A program made the position numbers and the translations under genes. From positions 2,790,001 to 2,854,000 of the forward strand of contig JANUWF010003376.1 of the NCBI GenBank assembly GCA_026120185.1: a stretch of DNA of 64,000 bases. Reading direction: 5' to 3'. The notes beneath the pieces are model-generated. The model was not told the DNA's origin and searched no databases. It was given only the letters and a program-made list of their open reading frames with translations. Shown here one piece after another: positions 11,056 to 22,183 of this stretch. The stretch is from Voacanga thouarsii (Eukaryota; Streptophyta; Magnoliopsida; Gentianales; Apocynaceae). Within the stretch, counting starts at the first letter, position 1, and each line of letters begins with the position of its first letter.

Positions 11056-11309
11056 ATGCCTAAAGAAAAAGGACAATCTTCCAAAAGGGCTAGGGCCTCA
11101 TCTTCCTATGTCATTACGTCTATAGACCCCTTGTTTTTCCATTTCGCTAATTTTATTGATCCTTCTTGTCAACAGTGGTACTCCAAGAGGGCTTCTAATA
11201 AAGTAATTGTAGAATGCATTTTTGCACCCTCTTTAGATTGTGCCCTTAAGTTAGGAATGATGTTTAGACGATTGGGTTAGGAGAGTATTATTCAATTGAA
11301 AGGACCCTA
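11056..11309 (+). pseudogene. ORF2 fragment, putative plant transposon protein domain
   Basis: ATG at 11056 opens a basic start (MPKEKGQSSKRARASSS), then FANFIDPSCQQWYSKRASNK, FAPSLD and MMFRRLG. It is colinear with ORF2 of the copies at 40350 and 63323. The domain resembles the 'putative plant transposon protein' (Transposase_32) domain often found in Athila-like and related retroelements; despite the name, no enzymatic role is established. A stop follows RRLG (a tryptophan codon in the others), and the match ends at about LKGPYY, where an LTR fragment of opposite orientation begins. Confidence 0.7.
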
Positions 11310-11614
11310 TTATTTCCTTTTCCTTTCTTTTAACCAATTTCATTTGCTCCTCTGTTTCGTCAATTTTTCCTCTACTTTCCTGTGTGCTTCCAGTATAGGA
11401 CTGGCACCAGGTCCATCTTCTTGGCCTGGGGCTGGGTCTGCACTGGAAAATTATTCAAAGCTCCAAATTTTACCTATTTTTGCATAAAATTACATAAAAA
11501 TATTTTTATAAGTGAAATATCAAATAGGAAGGAATATGACTAGTTATTTTATTAAAAGAGTCCCAAATTAGCCTTAAATAACTAAGAAAATAATGATGAT
11601 TTTAGCCACTATCA
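11310..11614 (-). mobile_element. Athila-like LTR fragment, minus orientation, inserted in Gypsy RT
   Basis: The right edge TTTTAGCCACTATCA is the reverse complement of the LTR start TGATAGTGGCTAAAA. The blocks AGGAAGGAATATGACTAGTTA and GGACTGGCACCAGGTCC match the LTR at 17495-18856. It interrupts the minus-strand Gypsy RT exactly after codons for GLYEWLV. The adjacent ACAAG (11615-11619) would be its target duplication. The rest of this LTR, and the other duplication copy, are lost on the left. Confidence 0.75.
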
Positions 11615-11619
11615 ACAAG

Positions 11620-14147
11620 CCACTCATATAAACCCTATTTGGTCTTAAATGTAGTCTTCCATTCAGTACCTTCCTTAATCCTGATCTGATTATATCTGGA
11701 TTTCAAATTAATTATTGAAAATACACATAATCCATGCAATTCATCCAATAAATCATCAAGCCTAGGGATAGGGTAACGGTATTTTACCATAATGTTGTTA
11801 ATTGCCCTGCAATCAACACACATTCTCTATGATCTGTCTTTCTTAGGCTCCAACAATACTAGAACTGCACTTGGACTCAAACTTTCTCGAACATGGCCTT
11901 TCTTAAGCAACTTCTCAACTTATTTTTGTAGGTCCTTAGCTTCTTTAGGGTTGCATCTATAAGCTAGTCTGTTTGGAATGACAGCCCCCGGAATGAAATC
12001 AATCTGATGCTCTATTCCTCAGATGGGTGGCAATCCTTCTGGTATTTCCTTTGGAAATACATCTTTGAATTCTTTTACAAAACCTGCAATTTCACAAGGT
12101 AAAGAAAGAGTAGTTTCATTAGTAGTAGCCTAAATGCCTTTAAAAATTAAGAGAGACATTGGTTCCTTAGCTTTAATAGCTTCTATTACCTCTCTCTCTT
12201 TTACAAAGAAATTTACTCGTTTCTTATCTTTTCTCTCTTGTTTTCCCTCTGTCTTTTCCTTTTCTTCTTTCTCAGTGTTCTCTCTCTCGATTTGTTTTCT
12301 CATTTTCTTCTCCTTTTCTCTCATGATCTTTTGATCTTTGCTTACTTCACTTGGAGACATAGGCAGTAGAATGAATTTCTTTCCCTCCTTATACACAGTG
12401 TAGGTGTTTTTCTTCCCGTCATGCATTTCTCCCCTATAATATTGCCATGGTCTTCATAAATGTAGGTGGCCTGCTTGTATAGGAACAACATCGCACAAGA
12501 TTTTATCTTTATATTTCCCCATATCAATTACAGTCAAGGCTTGTTTATTAACCTTCAATTCCCCACTTTCATTTAGCCATTGCAACTTATAGGGTTGCGA
12601 ATGATTCCTTATTTCCAGGCCTATTTCTTCCACTACACTAGCACTTATAACGTTGGTGCAACTCCTACTATCAATGATTACACTGCAAGGTACTTGGTTG
12701 ATTAAGCATCTTATATAAAATATATTCTCCCTCTGTTGATGATGCTCATCCCCCTTTGCTTGCATACTCAAAGATCTCATTGCTACACCAAGTAATGTAT
12801 ACACTTGCTGAACTTCTTCACCTTCTTGACTCGAAATTTCTTCTTACATTTGAATTTCTTCTAATTTCTCATATTCTTCTTCCTCGGATGAAATCTCACC
12901 ATAGGCATTTGTGTACATCACCCTCTTGCTTGGGCACTCATGCACCGTGTGTCCGTATCCCAAACAATGAAAGCATTTGATATCTCGGCTCCTCGGCTTC
13001 TCAATAGCCTTTCCTTTATCCTTACTCCTTTCTTCCCTTGGTTTATTGAATTCTCTAGGTGGCAGCTTTGGGACTCCTTCCTGCTTAGGTGTCGCCTTAG
13101 GGAATTCCTTAGGAGATGAAGTTGGTTAGTTTACTCTCCTCTCAAATAGCTTTTTCTTCAATTGTTTTTTTACCTTTATACCCATGTGCACCATTTCTTT
13201 CAAGGTTTCATATGAATGCAACTCAACTATATTGGCTATCTCCTGGTTCAATCTACTTAGAAATCTTGCTTTAGTGGCTCGTCGATCATCATGAATAACC
13301 GCACTCATCATTAGCACCTCAAGTTCTTTATGATAGTCTTTAATGTTTTTATTCCCCTGTCTTAGCACTTGAAGCCTCTGATATAGCTCATTATAGTAGT
13401 GATAGGGTACAAACCTCGCCCTCATGAGATTTTTCATCAATTCCCATGTACCAACGACATTTTCTCCTATTCTCCTTCTATTGGCCAAAACTTGTTCCCA
13501 CCATACCAATGCATAGTCTAAAAACCCCAATCTGCCAACTTCACTTTATTTCTCTCACTATAGTCCTGGTAATCAAATAGAATTTCCAATTTTCTTTCCC
13601 ATTCAAAGTATGCCTCGAGATCACTTTTCCCCAGGAATTGTGGTACCTTTATTTTGATATTTTTCAATTCCTGCTCTCCCTCATTTTCATCTCTCCTCCT
13701 ACCTCTCATCACATTACCCTGATATTGTTCTCTATAGTCTTCCTCTGGGTATCTATCTTCCCACTCAAATTCTCTGTCAATATTTCTTTCGACTCCCCTC
13801 ATAGGATTCTTTCCAAATCTCCCTCGGCCTCTTCCTCTACCGCCTCTCAACCCGTTTCTCCCTCCTCTCATAGGAACTTGTTGATATCCACCAACTGAAT
13901 ATTCATCTCATTCTTCTCCAAGTTGTGTATTCACGGGAGGCGTGTTGTAGGCTTCCGGTTGCTCTTGTTCCCTCATTTGACTGGAAATATATGTTTAGCC
14001 TTGTTGCACTTGGAGTTCGATCATCTCCCTCTAAATGCCCTCCATACTCCTTTGTAATAAAACAAGGGTTTCACGAAGATCTCCCGAATCCTCTTGTGGT
14101 CTTCTTGCTCCACCAATATTTAGCCTAGTTGGTTCCTCTCCTTGAGT
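11620..14147 (-). pseudogene. Ty3/Gypsy gag-protease-RT polyprotein, broken
   Basis: Read leftwards from ATG at 14147: a coiled N-terminus (MTQGEEPTRLNIGGARRPQ), an RG-rich linker (RGGRGRGRGRF), then a Retrotrans_gag core with VPQFLGKSDLEAYFEWERKL, YALVWWEQV and FVPYHYYNELYQRLQ. A complete zinc knuckle CFHCLGYGHTVHEC lies at about 12928-12969. The protease region has IIDSRSCTNVIS, where the usual DSG reads DSR. A charged KEKKMRKQIEREN linker precedes RT motifs [20 protein letters not shown] and [13 protein letters not shown]. The first catalytic RT aspartate (normally IDLKS) is asparagine. Stops and frameshifts are scattered. RT is cut at 11614; RNase H, integrase and chromodomain are absent. 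The gag type resembles chromoviral Gypsy. Confidence 0.9.
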
Positions 14148-14833
14148 CATCGTTAGAGTTTAGATTGATATTCTTGCAAAAAGAGTTAAGAAAACAAAAA
14201 TGGAAATTGGTTTCCTCACTCACTCCCTAAGTGTTTGCACTCTACTCTTATGTTTGTGCTCCTTGGCTTTTTCAAATAAAAATATTTCTCTCTTACCTTT
14301 TCGTTCACTCAATGTTTCACTTGTTCAACCAAATTCCTCCCCAACATCAAGGGTTTAGTTCACTTTAGTCTATTAGCTCTTAGGATGCTTCAATACAACG
14401 GTTTTAGGATGACAATTTTAGTGAACACTTAGAGGTCAAGAAACAAATAGAATATAAGGCGTTCACAACACACAATAAAAAAAAGATAGTTTGAAGAATA
14501 CAATGAAATAGTTATAGGAATAAAACTAATATTCAAGCCAAATTCTTTCTTTGAGATATTTCATCAAACACATGGTGTTCATAGGGTATATGGTCATTGA
14601 GAACTTTAAACAAACACCTTATTTGCAAGGTTTTCCTATGGAACTTTGCAAGTAAATTTCTTCACAAACAAGCCCAATATAGTTACAACATAAATAATCA
14701 ATGTATTCCCAAGGATATTTCTTCAACAAATCATTCTCATTCTCCTTTTCTTTTTATCCAAGAAAACTCAAGATCAAACAACACTCTAGGTTTGATAGAT
14801 CTAAGCTAAGATAAAAATCTAAGCTTATCCTTA
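14148..14833 (-). other. 5' leader of the minus-strand Gypsy element
   Basis: About 690 bp lie between the primer site at 14834-14844 and the gag ATG. The stretch is A/T-rich without domains, as expected for a retrotransposon leader. I see nothing else in it. Confidence 0.55.
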
Positions 14834-14844
14834 CTCTGATACCA
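14834..14844 (-). promoter_or_regulatory. Primer binding site, tRNA-Met type
   Basis: The minus strand reads TTTGGTATCAGAGTAAGG; TGGTATCAGAG is the plant initiator tRNA-Met complement. The LTR end (TATATCA) lies 4 bp away, at 14849. Confidence 0.75.
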
Positions 14845-14848
14845 AATT

Positions 14849-15770
14849 TGATATAAGCTTAAGGGAGAAAAGTTTTTCTAGATCTAAAAGTGGCTTTTGT
14901 TTGAACTTTAGCAGAGTAGAAGGACTTCAAGACAAACAATACAATCAAGAAAAAGGAGAAAGGACATAAAGAGATCAAAGAAAGTAACAAAGTAACACAT
15001 TTTTCCACAAACAAAGAACCTTAAAAGAACTGGCTTTTAGAATCCCAAATTTAATGGATAAGGCCTACCACAACAACACCTTAGAACCCTTAACTTAGCA
15101 AGAAATCATGAACTAAAAGGATAGGGAATTGTGGACATTCAAACAAGAAACAACAAGAACCCTAAATGACCTGGTTGAATTATCCTTAGAGTTTATAGAC
15201 ACTTACTCAAGGGTGAACTAAGCCCTTAGGTTGATCATGGATTGAAGTTGAATAAGGAATCTCTCCATGCTTCAAGCCTTCAAGATGAATCTTCATTCAT
15301 GTTTAAAATGTGTAGTACGTTATTCCTCTTCTTAAAATACCAAAAAACATTATATAAGGGTGTTCTGTCCCTGAACTAAACACTTTTAAATATTACAAAA
15401 GGATTCCAAAATAGCTAAAAAACATCAAGGGCTCGGGTTCCAAAACAGGGCCGGCGCCGGGTCCATTATGGCAGAACAGTTCCTATGCGCAAAAAGTCAG
15501 AACAAAAAATTGGGACTTAACCAATGCACAATTGGCGCCGGGTCGAGCTATTAGGGCTAGCGTCGAATCCGTTCTAGCGGAACAGTACATGTGCAAAAAA
15601 TTTGGAATTTACAGGCCACAGCCAGTGCTTGGTCAGGCTACTCTGGCTGGCACTGGGTCTATTCTGCTAGGCGATGTTTCTGTGCGAATTGCTTCTGGTT
15701 GACATCTTTCATACACTAGCAACATGGTCCATTTTTTATCCTTTTCCAGTAATACCCATATGCTATCCTA
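14849..15770 (-). mobile_element. LTR of the minus-strand Gypsy element (right edge uncertain)
   Basis: It starts on the plus strand TGATATAAGCTTAAGGG next to the primer site. A TATATAA-like box on the minus strand lies near 15348. Between 15445 and 15660 there are several GGCGCCGGGTC-type boxes (e.g. 15447, 15531) like those of the Athila-like LTRs. The start of the LTR (plus-strand right edge) is not marked by any pair, so 15770 is only an estimate. Confidence 0.5.
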
Positions 15771-16860
15771 CTTGAAATTTGCTTGTAGATATACTTGAAG
15801 GTTATGTTGGAATTGTTTGGCATAGGCTCTCATTAATGGACTGGTCAAGCTTGGCTTTGTTTCGGTTTCGCCCTCTCCCCCTTCTGGAGCTCGATCCCTG
15901 TAGCCAGATTTATTCCTATCGCCCGAGCATCATACCATTCCTTACTTTTTTTATTATTGAAATTTTTTGGATGAAAAATGGTAGCTCTAAAGAGGAGTCA
16001 AAAGTTAAGGATAGTTTAGTGTGTTTGTGAGGTTTGAAAAGTTGTTTAATTTTAGGCATTTCGACTTACCCAAACACTCTTTGGAAATGGTTCTTGTTTC
16101 AGCGAAAATTTTTTCCAAACTTTTGATGTTCAAGAAAAATAGGGAGAATGTCCAATGTAGATAGCAACAGCACAATGTTAACAAACTTCAATCAACACAA
16201 CAAAATATCACAAGAAGGCTCAATTCTCCAAGATTACCATATTTTACAAAATTTTCAGAAAAATACATAGATAACGTTAGAAGAAATCACAAGACTCACA
16301 ATTTATTTTATGCATTTTTCTACCACCAAATAAACTCAACAAAGAGATTTCTATGTCCAGTAATTTTTTCCTCAAAAATACATATACAAAATGCCAAGAA
16401 ATTCAAGAGGATAAAATCTACCTTAATATGAAGAGAGTTTTGCACCAATGTATTCCCTAACATGTGAGCTTTAAAACTTTGAATTCTTGGGGGATAATTC
16501 GTAGAAGAAGGAGAGCAGTCTGAAGAAGGAAGAAAGAAGAAAAAGGGAAATGGTGAAGAACATAGAAATAAAAGTAGTCTTCTCGAGGAATAGGGAAAGG
16601 AAAATCAAAGAAGAAAGAGAAATAGAAGAAACAAGACAAAAGAAGAAAGAAACAAATGAAATAAAACACAAAGAGAGGAATTGGGGGGGGGGCGGGGGGG
16701 GGCTCAGTGCTTCACATGAACAAACTAAGAGAAAAAAACAAGAAAAGCAAAAGAAAAAGGAAAAAAGAAGAAAAGGACAAAACAAGAAGAATATAGGAAG
16801 AAGAGTAAGGAAACAAATGAAAAACAAAAAAACTAAAAGAAAAGAAAATTGAAAATTGAT
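15771..16860. other. Unassigned region with a purine-rich tract
   Basis: No domain is recognised. From about 16500 to 16850 the plus strand is almost pure A/G. This produces long low-complexity frames on both strands (K/E/R-rich on plus, F/S/L-rich on minus) that are not genes. Within it lies G10-C-G9 at 16683-16702. The block 16137-16480 is plain AT-rich sequence with nothing recognisable. Confidence 0.5.
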
Positions 16861-17363
16861 TATTGTTTTGTGTTTTTTTTTGTTTTTTAAATTTATTTAT
16901 AAAAATAAATAAAAACTATCCTAGTTGAATGCATGAACACAATACCTTTAAAACAAGAATGCATAAATTAAAAATTAGACTACAATAATTTAAAAAATAA
17001 TAATAATAAATAAATAAATAAATACATAAAATGAAAATAAATTAGTTCACCCACAATATCGTGTTAGTGTAACATAAGTAAAAAGTCTAAACCTGAAAAT
17101 AAAAAGAGTTAGTATTAACTCAAAATTATTGACGTAAAAATCATCAAATAGTTGAGTATAATTAATACACTTATTTCACATTAACACGGGGTTAATAAAA
17201 TTAAATAGCCAAATATACAATATATACAAACATACAAGAACAAGTTAATAATTCTTAACATGCATCTATTTATTTACATATTTACAACATATAGTGAAAT
17301 TAAAGTACAATTATTCAAGAACATAAAATATGGCACATATTCATACAAGGAACATATATACAT

Positions 17364-17428
<65 letters not shown>

Positions 17429-17471
17429 AGCATGGTTAATTTAATAAAATCTAAACTTTTATGATATTAAT
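16861..17471 (-). other. Leader of a minus-strand Athila-like element
   Basis: It matches the leader at 7083-7550 along most of its length and lies directly downstream (minus direction) of the primer site 17472-17487. Its start has grown a large CA/TA microsatellite (17368-17428). No gag follows; the sequence passes into the purine-rich tract to the left. Confidence 0.65.
17368..17428. repeat. (AC)n(AT)n microsatellite
   Basis: An AC dinucleotide run at 17368-17405 passes into an AT run to 17428. It sits in the leader of an Athila-like element about 45 bp from the primer site. A (TG)n run is found at the equivalent place in the copy at 37605-37636. Confidence 0.95.
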
Positions 17472-17487
17472 CCCTGGCAATGGTGTC
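17472..17487 (-). promoter_or_regulatory. Primer binding site, tRNA-Asp type, decayed
   Basis: The minus strand reads TGACACCATTGCCAGGGATT, a decayed version of TGGCGCCGTTGCCGGGGA, with the LTR edge 7 bp away. Confidence 0.6.
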
Positions 17488-17494
17488 AAAAACA

Positions 17495-18856
17495 TGATGC
17501 ATAAATTTTGGGTGTATAAAAATCATCAAATTTAAATCTATTCTTTAGTCGAGTTTTAATTATAACATTAATCTAAAAACACATATACGAGCAAGTATAC
17601 TCATCGCAAGTATAGTATAGGGAATTAACGAGTATCGATCCTCAAAGGAACAAGTATACACTAATCACTTTTCATTCATTGTTTAACCATCCTAATAAAG
17701 TGATAAAGTAATAAAAAGAAAAATAAAGAAATATATACAACTCAAGGATGTGAAAATATGTAATTTAGACAAAAGCTTTTGAAAACATGATAATGAATCA
17801 CTTTAGCAATTATCATCTTGGTATTATGAAGGATTTAATATAGACCCACTTCGTTTGCAATCCATGGAATCACTATCTTCTAGTTAAACTAGTGAACATA
17901 TTTTGTCTCAACCAATTGGCCCAAAAGATGCATTAAAATCAATCTTCATATAAATCCCTATATTCTATGTGATTTAAAACATGAAATTATTCAATGAATC
18001 CATATTCTAGCAATCATCAACCAACCTTTGATTACTCAATGTTCTTAACAATTAACCCATTTTTTAAGCAAGTTAAGAGATAACAAAAATGAACTTAATT
18101 AATGGAAGTCATTACTAACCACTTTTTCACGTAAGTCAATAATAAAAACCAATCAACCAATTCTGTAAGCAAAACTAGTAATCAAATCCCAAGATAAATA
18201 ATGAATTGATCAAAAGACTAAATTAATTAATAAATCATGAATCACAAAAAGAATGTCAAATTACAATGAAAATATTGAATACATGATTGTTTAAGGAAAA
18301 GAAAACAAAGCTCCCTAATCTCTTGAACAACCCTTCTTGATTTAGTGAATCCCTCTTTCTTGAGTGGTTTGAAACTTTGATTCCTGGATTCACTCCCTAA
18401 TCTCTTGTGCTTTCTCTTGCTTTTATAAGCTTCTTTGATGCCAAATTCATTGCTTGAGAAGTCTTGGCTGAGTAGAAATTGGAAAATACCAAAATCTTTA
18501 GAAAATTCTCAAATTCGTTCATAGAAATTTCGTTCTCTAGAACGGTCCTGGTGCCGGGTCCAGTCGACCTACCTAGCACCAGGTGTGTTTTGTTTTCTTC
18601 CTCAATTTTTTCTTTGTTTCAACTGGTCGACCAGAATGGACCTGGCGCTAGGTCCACTTTCCAGACCTGGCACCAGGTGTGTTTTGAAAAATATTTAGTT
18701 TTGCTCGAAATTCACTTAAATCTACATAAATTTGTCAAAAACACTTTTCACAGGTAAAATTTCAAATAGGAAGGAATATACCTAGTTATTACAACAAAAG
18801 TATCGCAAAACAACCTCAAATAACTAGGAAAATAGTGATGATTTTAGCTCCTATCA
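17495..18856 (-). mobile_element. Athila-like LTR family B, minus orientation, complete edges
   Basis: The left edge TGATGCATAAATTTTGGG and right edge TTTTAGCTCCTATCA are reverse complements of the family B end and start seen at 35986-37511. The GTTTAACCATCCTAATAAAGTG block and GATCCTCAAAGGAACAAG block match as well. GC boxes (CCTGGTGCCGGG, CCTGGCGCTAGG, CCTGGCACCAGG) lie at 18546-18675, and a TATAAAA-type box on the minus strand lies near 18421. It is the 5' LTR of the element whose leader lies at 16861-17471; a partner LTR is not identified. Confidence 0.85.
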
Positions 18857-19283
18857 AGAACTACAAAAGATACACCTTTCTAACAGAGATTTTGGACGTA
18901 ATATCTGAGAAACATGAATTGAAAATCTCATTAACTGAACATCCTTCATTCCGCTTTTTGGACGGACTAATTTGGACTCAGTCTGAATCCAAAATAGTTG
19001 CAGCCCAAAATTCATGAAAAGCCTATTTTTTTTTTTTATTCAGAAGAAAGAGAACATAAGTCCCGAAGTCACTTTTCAAAATTTTCAAATGCCCGCACTT
19101 TTTCAAAAAAGTGACCCTATTTCTAGTGAAAAGTCTTTGATGAAAAGTACTTGATTGTACTTATCCACTCTAGAACCTAGGAAATCATAAAAATGCTATC
19201 TCTTTCTCTCTTCTAGAAATCCGAAACTGTCATTGCTCTCTGTACTTTTCTCATAATTGTATCTTCATCTTCCCCAAACTGAA
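18857..19283 (+). other. Leader of a retroelement lacking recognisable pol
   Basis: AT-rich sequence with a T tract near 19030 and no coding domain. It precedes the frame beginning at 19284. The 5' LTR of this element is not seen, because an Athila-like LTR of opposite orientation abuts at 18856. Confidence 0.4.
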
Positions 19284-20950
19284 ATGAAAATCCTTCATCT
19301 TCCTCTCGCTTTTGCCATAACGAAAGTGTCAAAATCTGACAAAGGAATAGCACAAAAGACCAAGATGGGAAAGAAAAGCAAAGCAGTGGCTAAGACAAAA
19401 GCTGTTACTACTGTATAACTGGGCACCAAGCAAAAAGAAAAGAAAATTGTTGAAGAAGCCTCACGATTCGACTCATCAACTGAGCATACTGCACCAGAAA
19501 GCTCTATAACCCAGGTACCACGCTTTCTTGATTAAAAATGCAAGTCTGATTTTAATGATTGGTTGTTTAGAAGTAGGACTATGGTCACGGGATATCGGGT
19601 TGATGCTGAGGAATTTTTGATCTTCTCTGACATTCTGAATATATTTGAAAATCTTGGTTAGGAAGCCTTGTTGTCAGTAAATGAGAAACTATATACTCCT
19701 ATGGTTTGGGAATATTATGCAAATTGAAAAATGGAAGGTTAGAGGAGACGGGGGGAGGTTTTATGGTGCAATGGTATAGCACTAGAATAGGATTAGTGAA
19801 TATGGCCTTCGACCATCAGCTATTAAACTGAATTTTTTGAGTGAGAGATGGAGGGATTCAATTTTTTGACATAAACAAATTCCCTGAAGGGTAAAACCTT
19901 TTTGATTTAGGAAGATTTGAGGAGAGATTTACTGGTGGAAAGAGTTTTAAGAACTCAAGTGACAGAAATTGAAAATGGTTAAATAGTGCTGGAAGGATTT
20001 TGCACCATATGGTGTCGACTTTGGTCACTCCAAGTTTTGGGCACAAGACATCAGTAAGTATCATACAAATGATACTGATATTGGCCTTATCTGAAGGTCA
20101 ATAGATTAGTTTTGGCTTTTTGGTAGTTAAGTTAACGATGCAATCAAAAAACACATCTCACAAGGCACTCCCATATGACAATCTATCAACCAAAGTCTTC
20201 AAACATTTCAATGTGGATCAAAATACTTGTGCACTTGGTCAGCTTAAGACAAATGTGTATAAGATTGAATCTTTTGAAAAAATGGGTTTTGTTCAAGTGA
20301 ATAGGGAATGGGTCTTACTGAGAGATGTATCAGATGAAGAAATGGAAAAGCTGTTAAAAATCAAAGGTGAAGGAAAAAGAACTGCACCCGCTGCCCAAAT
20401 GGGAATAAAATGGAAGTCTGAAATAGGGGAAGAATCCTCAAACAAGGGCAAGTAGAGGATTGAGGGAAGAAATTTGACTCAAAGCATCTTGGAAGCCATT
20501 AGTAGCTTAATAGAGAAATTTGATGGATTTTGGGTAGAAGTCATAGCTGAATTACAGAATTTATGAACCAGATTGAGAAATGTGAAAGAAAAAATGGAAG
20601 AAAAGACCACGAAGGGAGTCTATGATGAACAAGCTCCTCTTGAAGAACAAATGACTAGAAAAGAAACTGCTCTTCCTTAAGATAAAGACACGCCTGGTAA
20701 ACAGACTGAGCAAGAAGCACAAACAGAGTAGGAAAAGGAATCAGAGAAAGAAGAAGAAAGCAAGATAGAGAGTGAAGTCCCCACTTCACTGCCCCTACTA
20801 CATTACATGCTCCCAAGACAACCATAGCTTGAAGTTCATCTGGTAAACGGCAGAAGCACGTGGTAGTAAAAAGAAAGTCCAGTTGAATTGCTGGACAGTA
20901 TTCAAAAAAAGGTGCTGGGATTAAGTCTACAGCAATCCACATTTCCTGAC
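19284..20950 (+). pseudogene. Plant retroelement ORF with putative-plant-transposon-protein-like domain
   Basis: From ATG 19284 the frame gives a lysine-rich start (KMGKKSKAVAKTKAV) and an acidic linker. It then gives DFNDWLFRSRTMVTGYRVDA, FENLG, LLSVNEKLYTPMVWEYYAN and further on HKALPYDNLSTKVFKHFNV and VNREWVLLRDVSDEEMEKLL. The W/F/Y spacing resembles the Transposase_32-type domain of ORF2 in the Athila-like copies, but the sequence is distant. Many stops replace tryptophan or arginine/glutamine codons (TAG, TGA, TAA), as expected from C-to-T decay. Charged, coiled-coil-like sequence follows to about 20950 (KEEESKIESEV). No protease, RT or integrase is visible. The function is unknown. Confidence 0.6.
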
Positions 20951-22169
20951 TGGCTAATCCTGTGTGCTGCTTACTGATTTCCTATTCTTGATTTACTGAT
21001 TTTTTATTGCTTTTCTATTAACAAATAATTTTATAATTTTTGCACTAGCATTTGAACAATTTCTTTTTTGCACTTATCCTTACTGCTCTTTTTGATTATA
21101 TATAGCTGTTTGACCTCTTTATTCTATCTTTCTTGCATTTTGAGTGAATGGTGGTAGATTGTGAAGTGTGAATGGTGGTGGATTGTGAATTGTGAACTGA
21201 GAAGTATGATTAATGACGGATTGTATTGTAAATTGTGGATTGGGAACTATGATGTGAGAATATATGTTATGGATTTATAGACTGTTTAGGAATATTTGTG
21301 GTTTGAGAATGTGGACTGTAAAGAATTGGGTGACTTAGTGGAGACTATGTTGAGATATCATTATTATTATGGAATAAGGAGTTTGAAGTATGAGTATGAG
21401 TTCATTGTACATTCCAATTGATTTTAACTTGGTTTGATAATTTGTTTTTTACTATGGTTGTATATGCACTTTGTTAAATATTCGGATGGTGAGGATATTT
21501 AAGCTTATGAAAACTATGTAGTTTTTTTTGGGTTGCATAGAAAATTCCTTATCTTGAAATACCTTGAGAAAATTGGGTTGAGTTGAAAATCTCGGATCTA
21601 TCCTTATGAAAATTCTTTTTTACCCTGCACTTACACAGAGGGAGTTTTGGACCTACATTTCTTCAATCCAAAATACCAGTCCAAAAATGACTTTTTAAAA
21701 GGCTAACTTATACCTCATTTTACCCTATTTTGGATGCACATTTTGGAAGTTCAAAACCTTGGAATCCAGTCTTATTTTTAAAACTCACTTCACAGCTAGC
21801 ATATCTTTATCCTCTGTTCACATATGCACATATATAAGGGAGTATTCCATCCTATGATTTGTCTTCCATACTCCTTTATGTGCATATCTATATATTTTTT
21901 ATGACTATTATTCTAGCTATTTCCTTGAGGAATAGTCCTGAGATGGAAGGAAGGAGGATAAGGAGGTAGGTTGGGCCATAAGCTCATTGAGCTATGTTTG
22001 TGAATATATGCTTAAATTATCTTATCATAATCTCATAAGCACTCTTTGAGTGATATAATGAGAGAATGCATTTTAGTTAAAAATATCCTTATTTCTCTCA
22101 ATCTAATATGTCCGTACTGTACATATTATTATTTTTTATGTCACAATCCCATCAAGTTTGTCATCACTC
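20951..22169 (+). other. 3' untranslated region of the 18857-23275 element
   Basis: It includes a stretch of imperfect GATTGTGAATTGTGAA-type repeats at 21130-21310, similar in flavour to those before ORF2 at 10900 and 40200. Long AT-rich sequence runs up to the polypurine tract. No domain is recognised. Confidence 0.45.
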
Positions 22170-22183
22170 AAAAAAGAGGAGAT
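22170..22183 (+). promoter_or_regulatory. Polypurine tract
   Basis: AAAAAAGAGGAGAT directly precedes the LTR start TGTTAGCCC, after TTTGTCATCACTC. This is the classic second-strand priming position. Confidence 0.75.

Noticed and set aside
16471..16852. Overlapping ~100-118-codon frames on both strands
   Set aside because: Produced by the purine-only tract (poly K/E/R on one strand, F/S/L on the other), not by coding selection.
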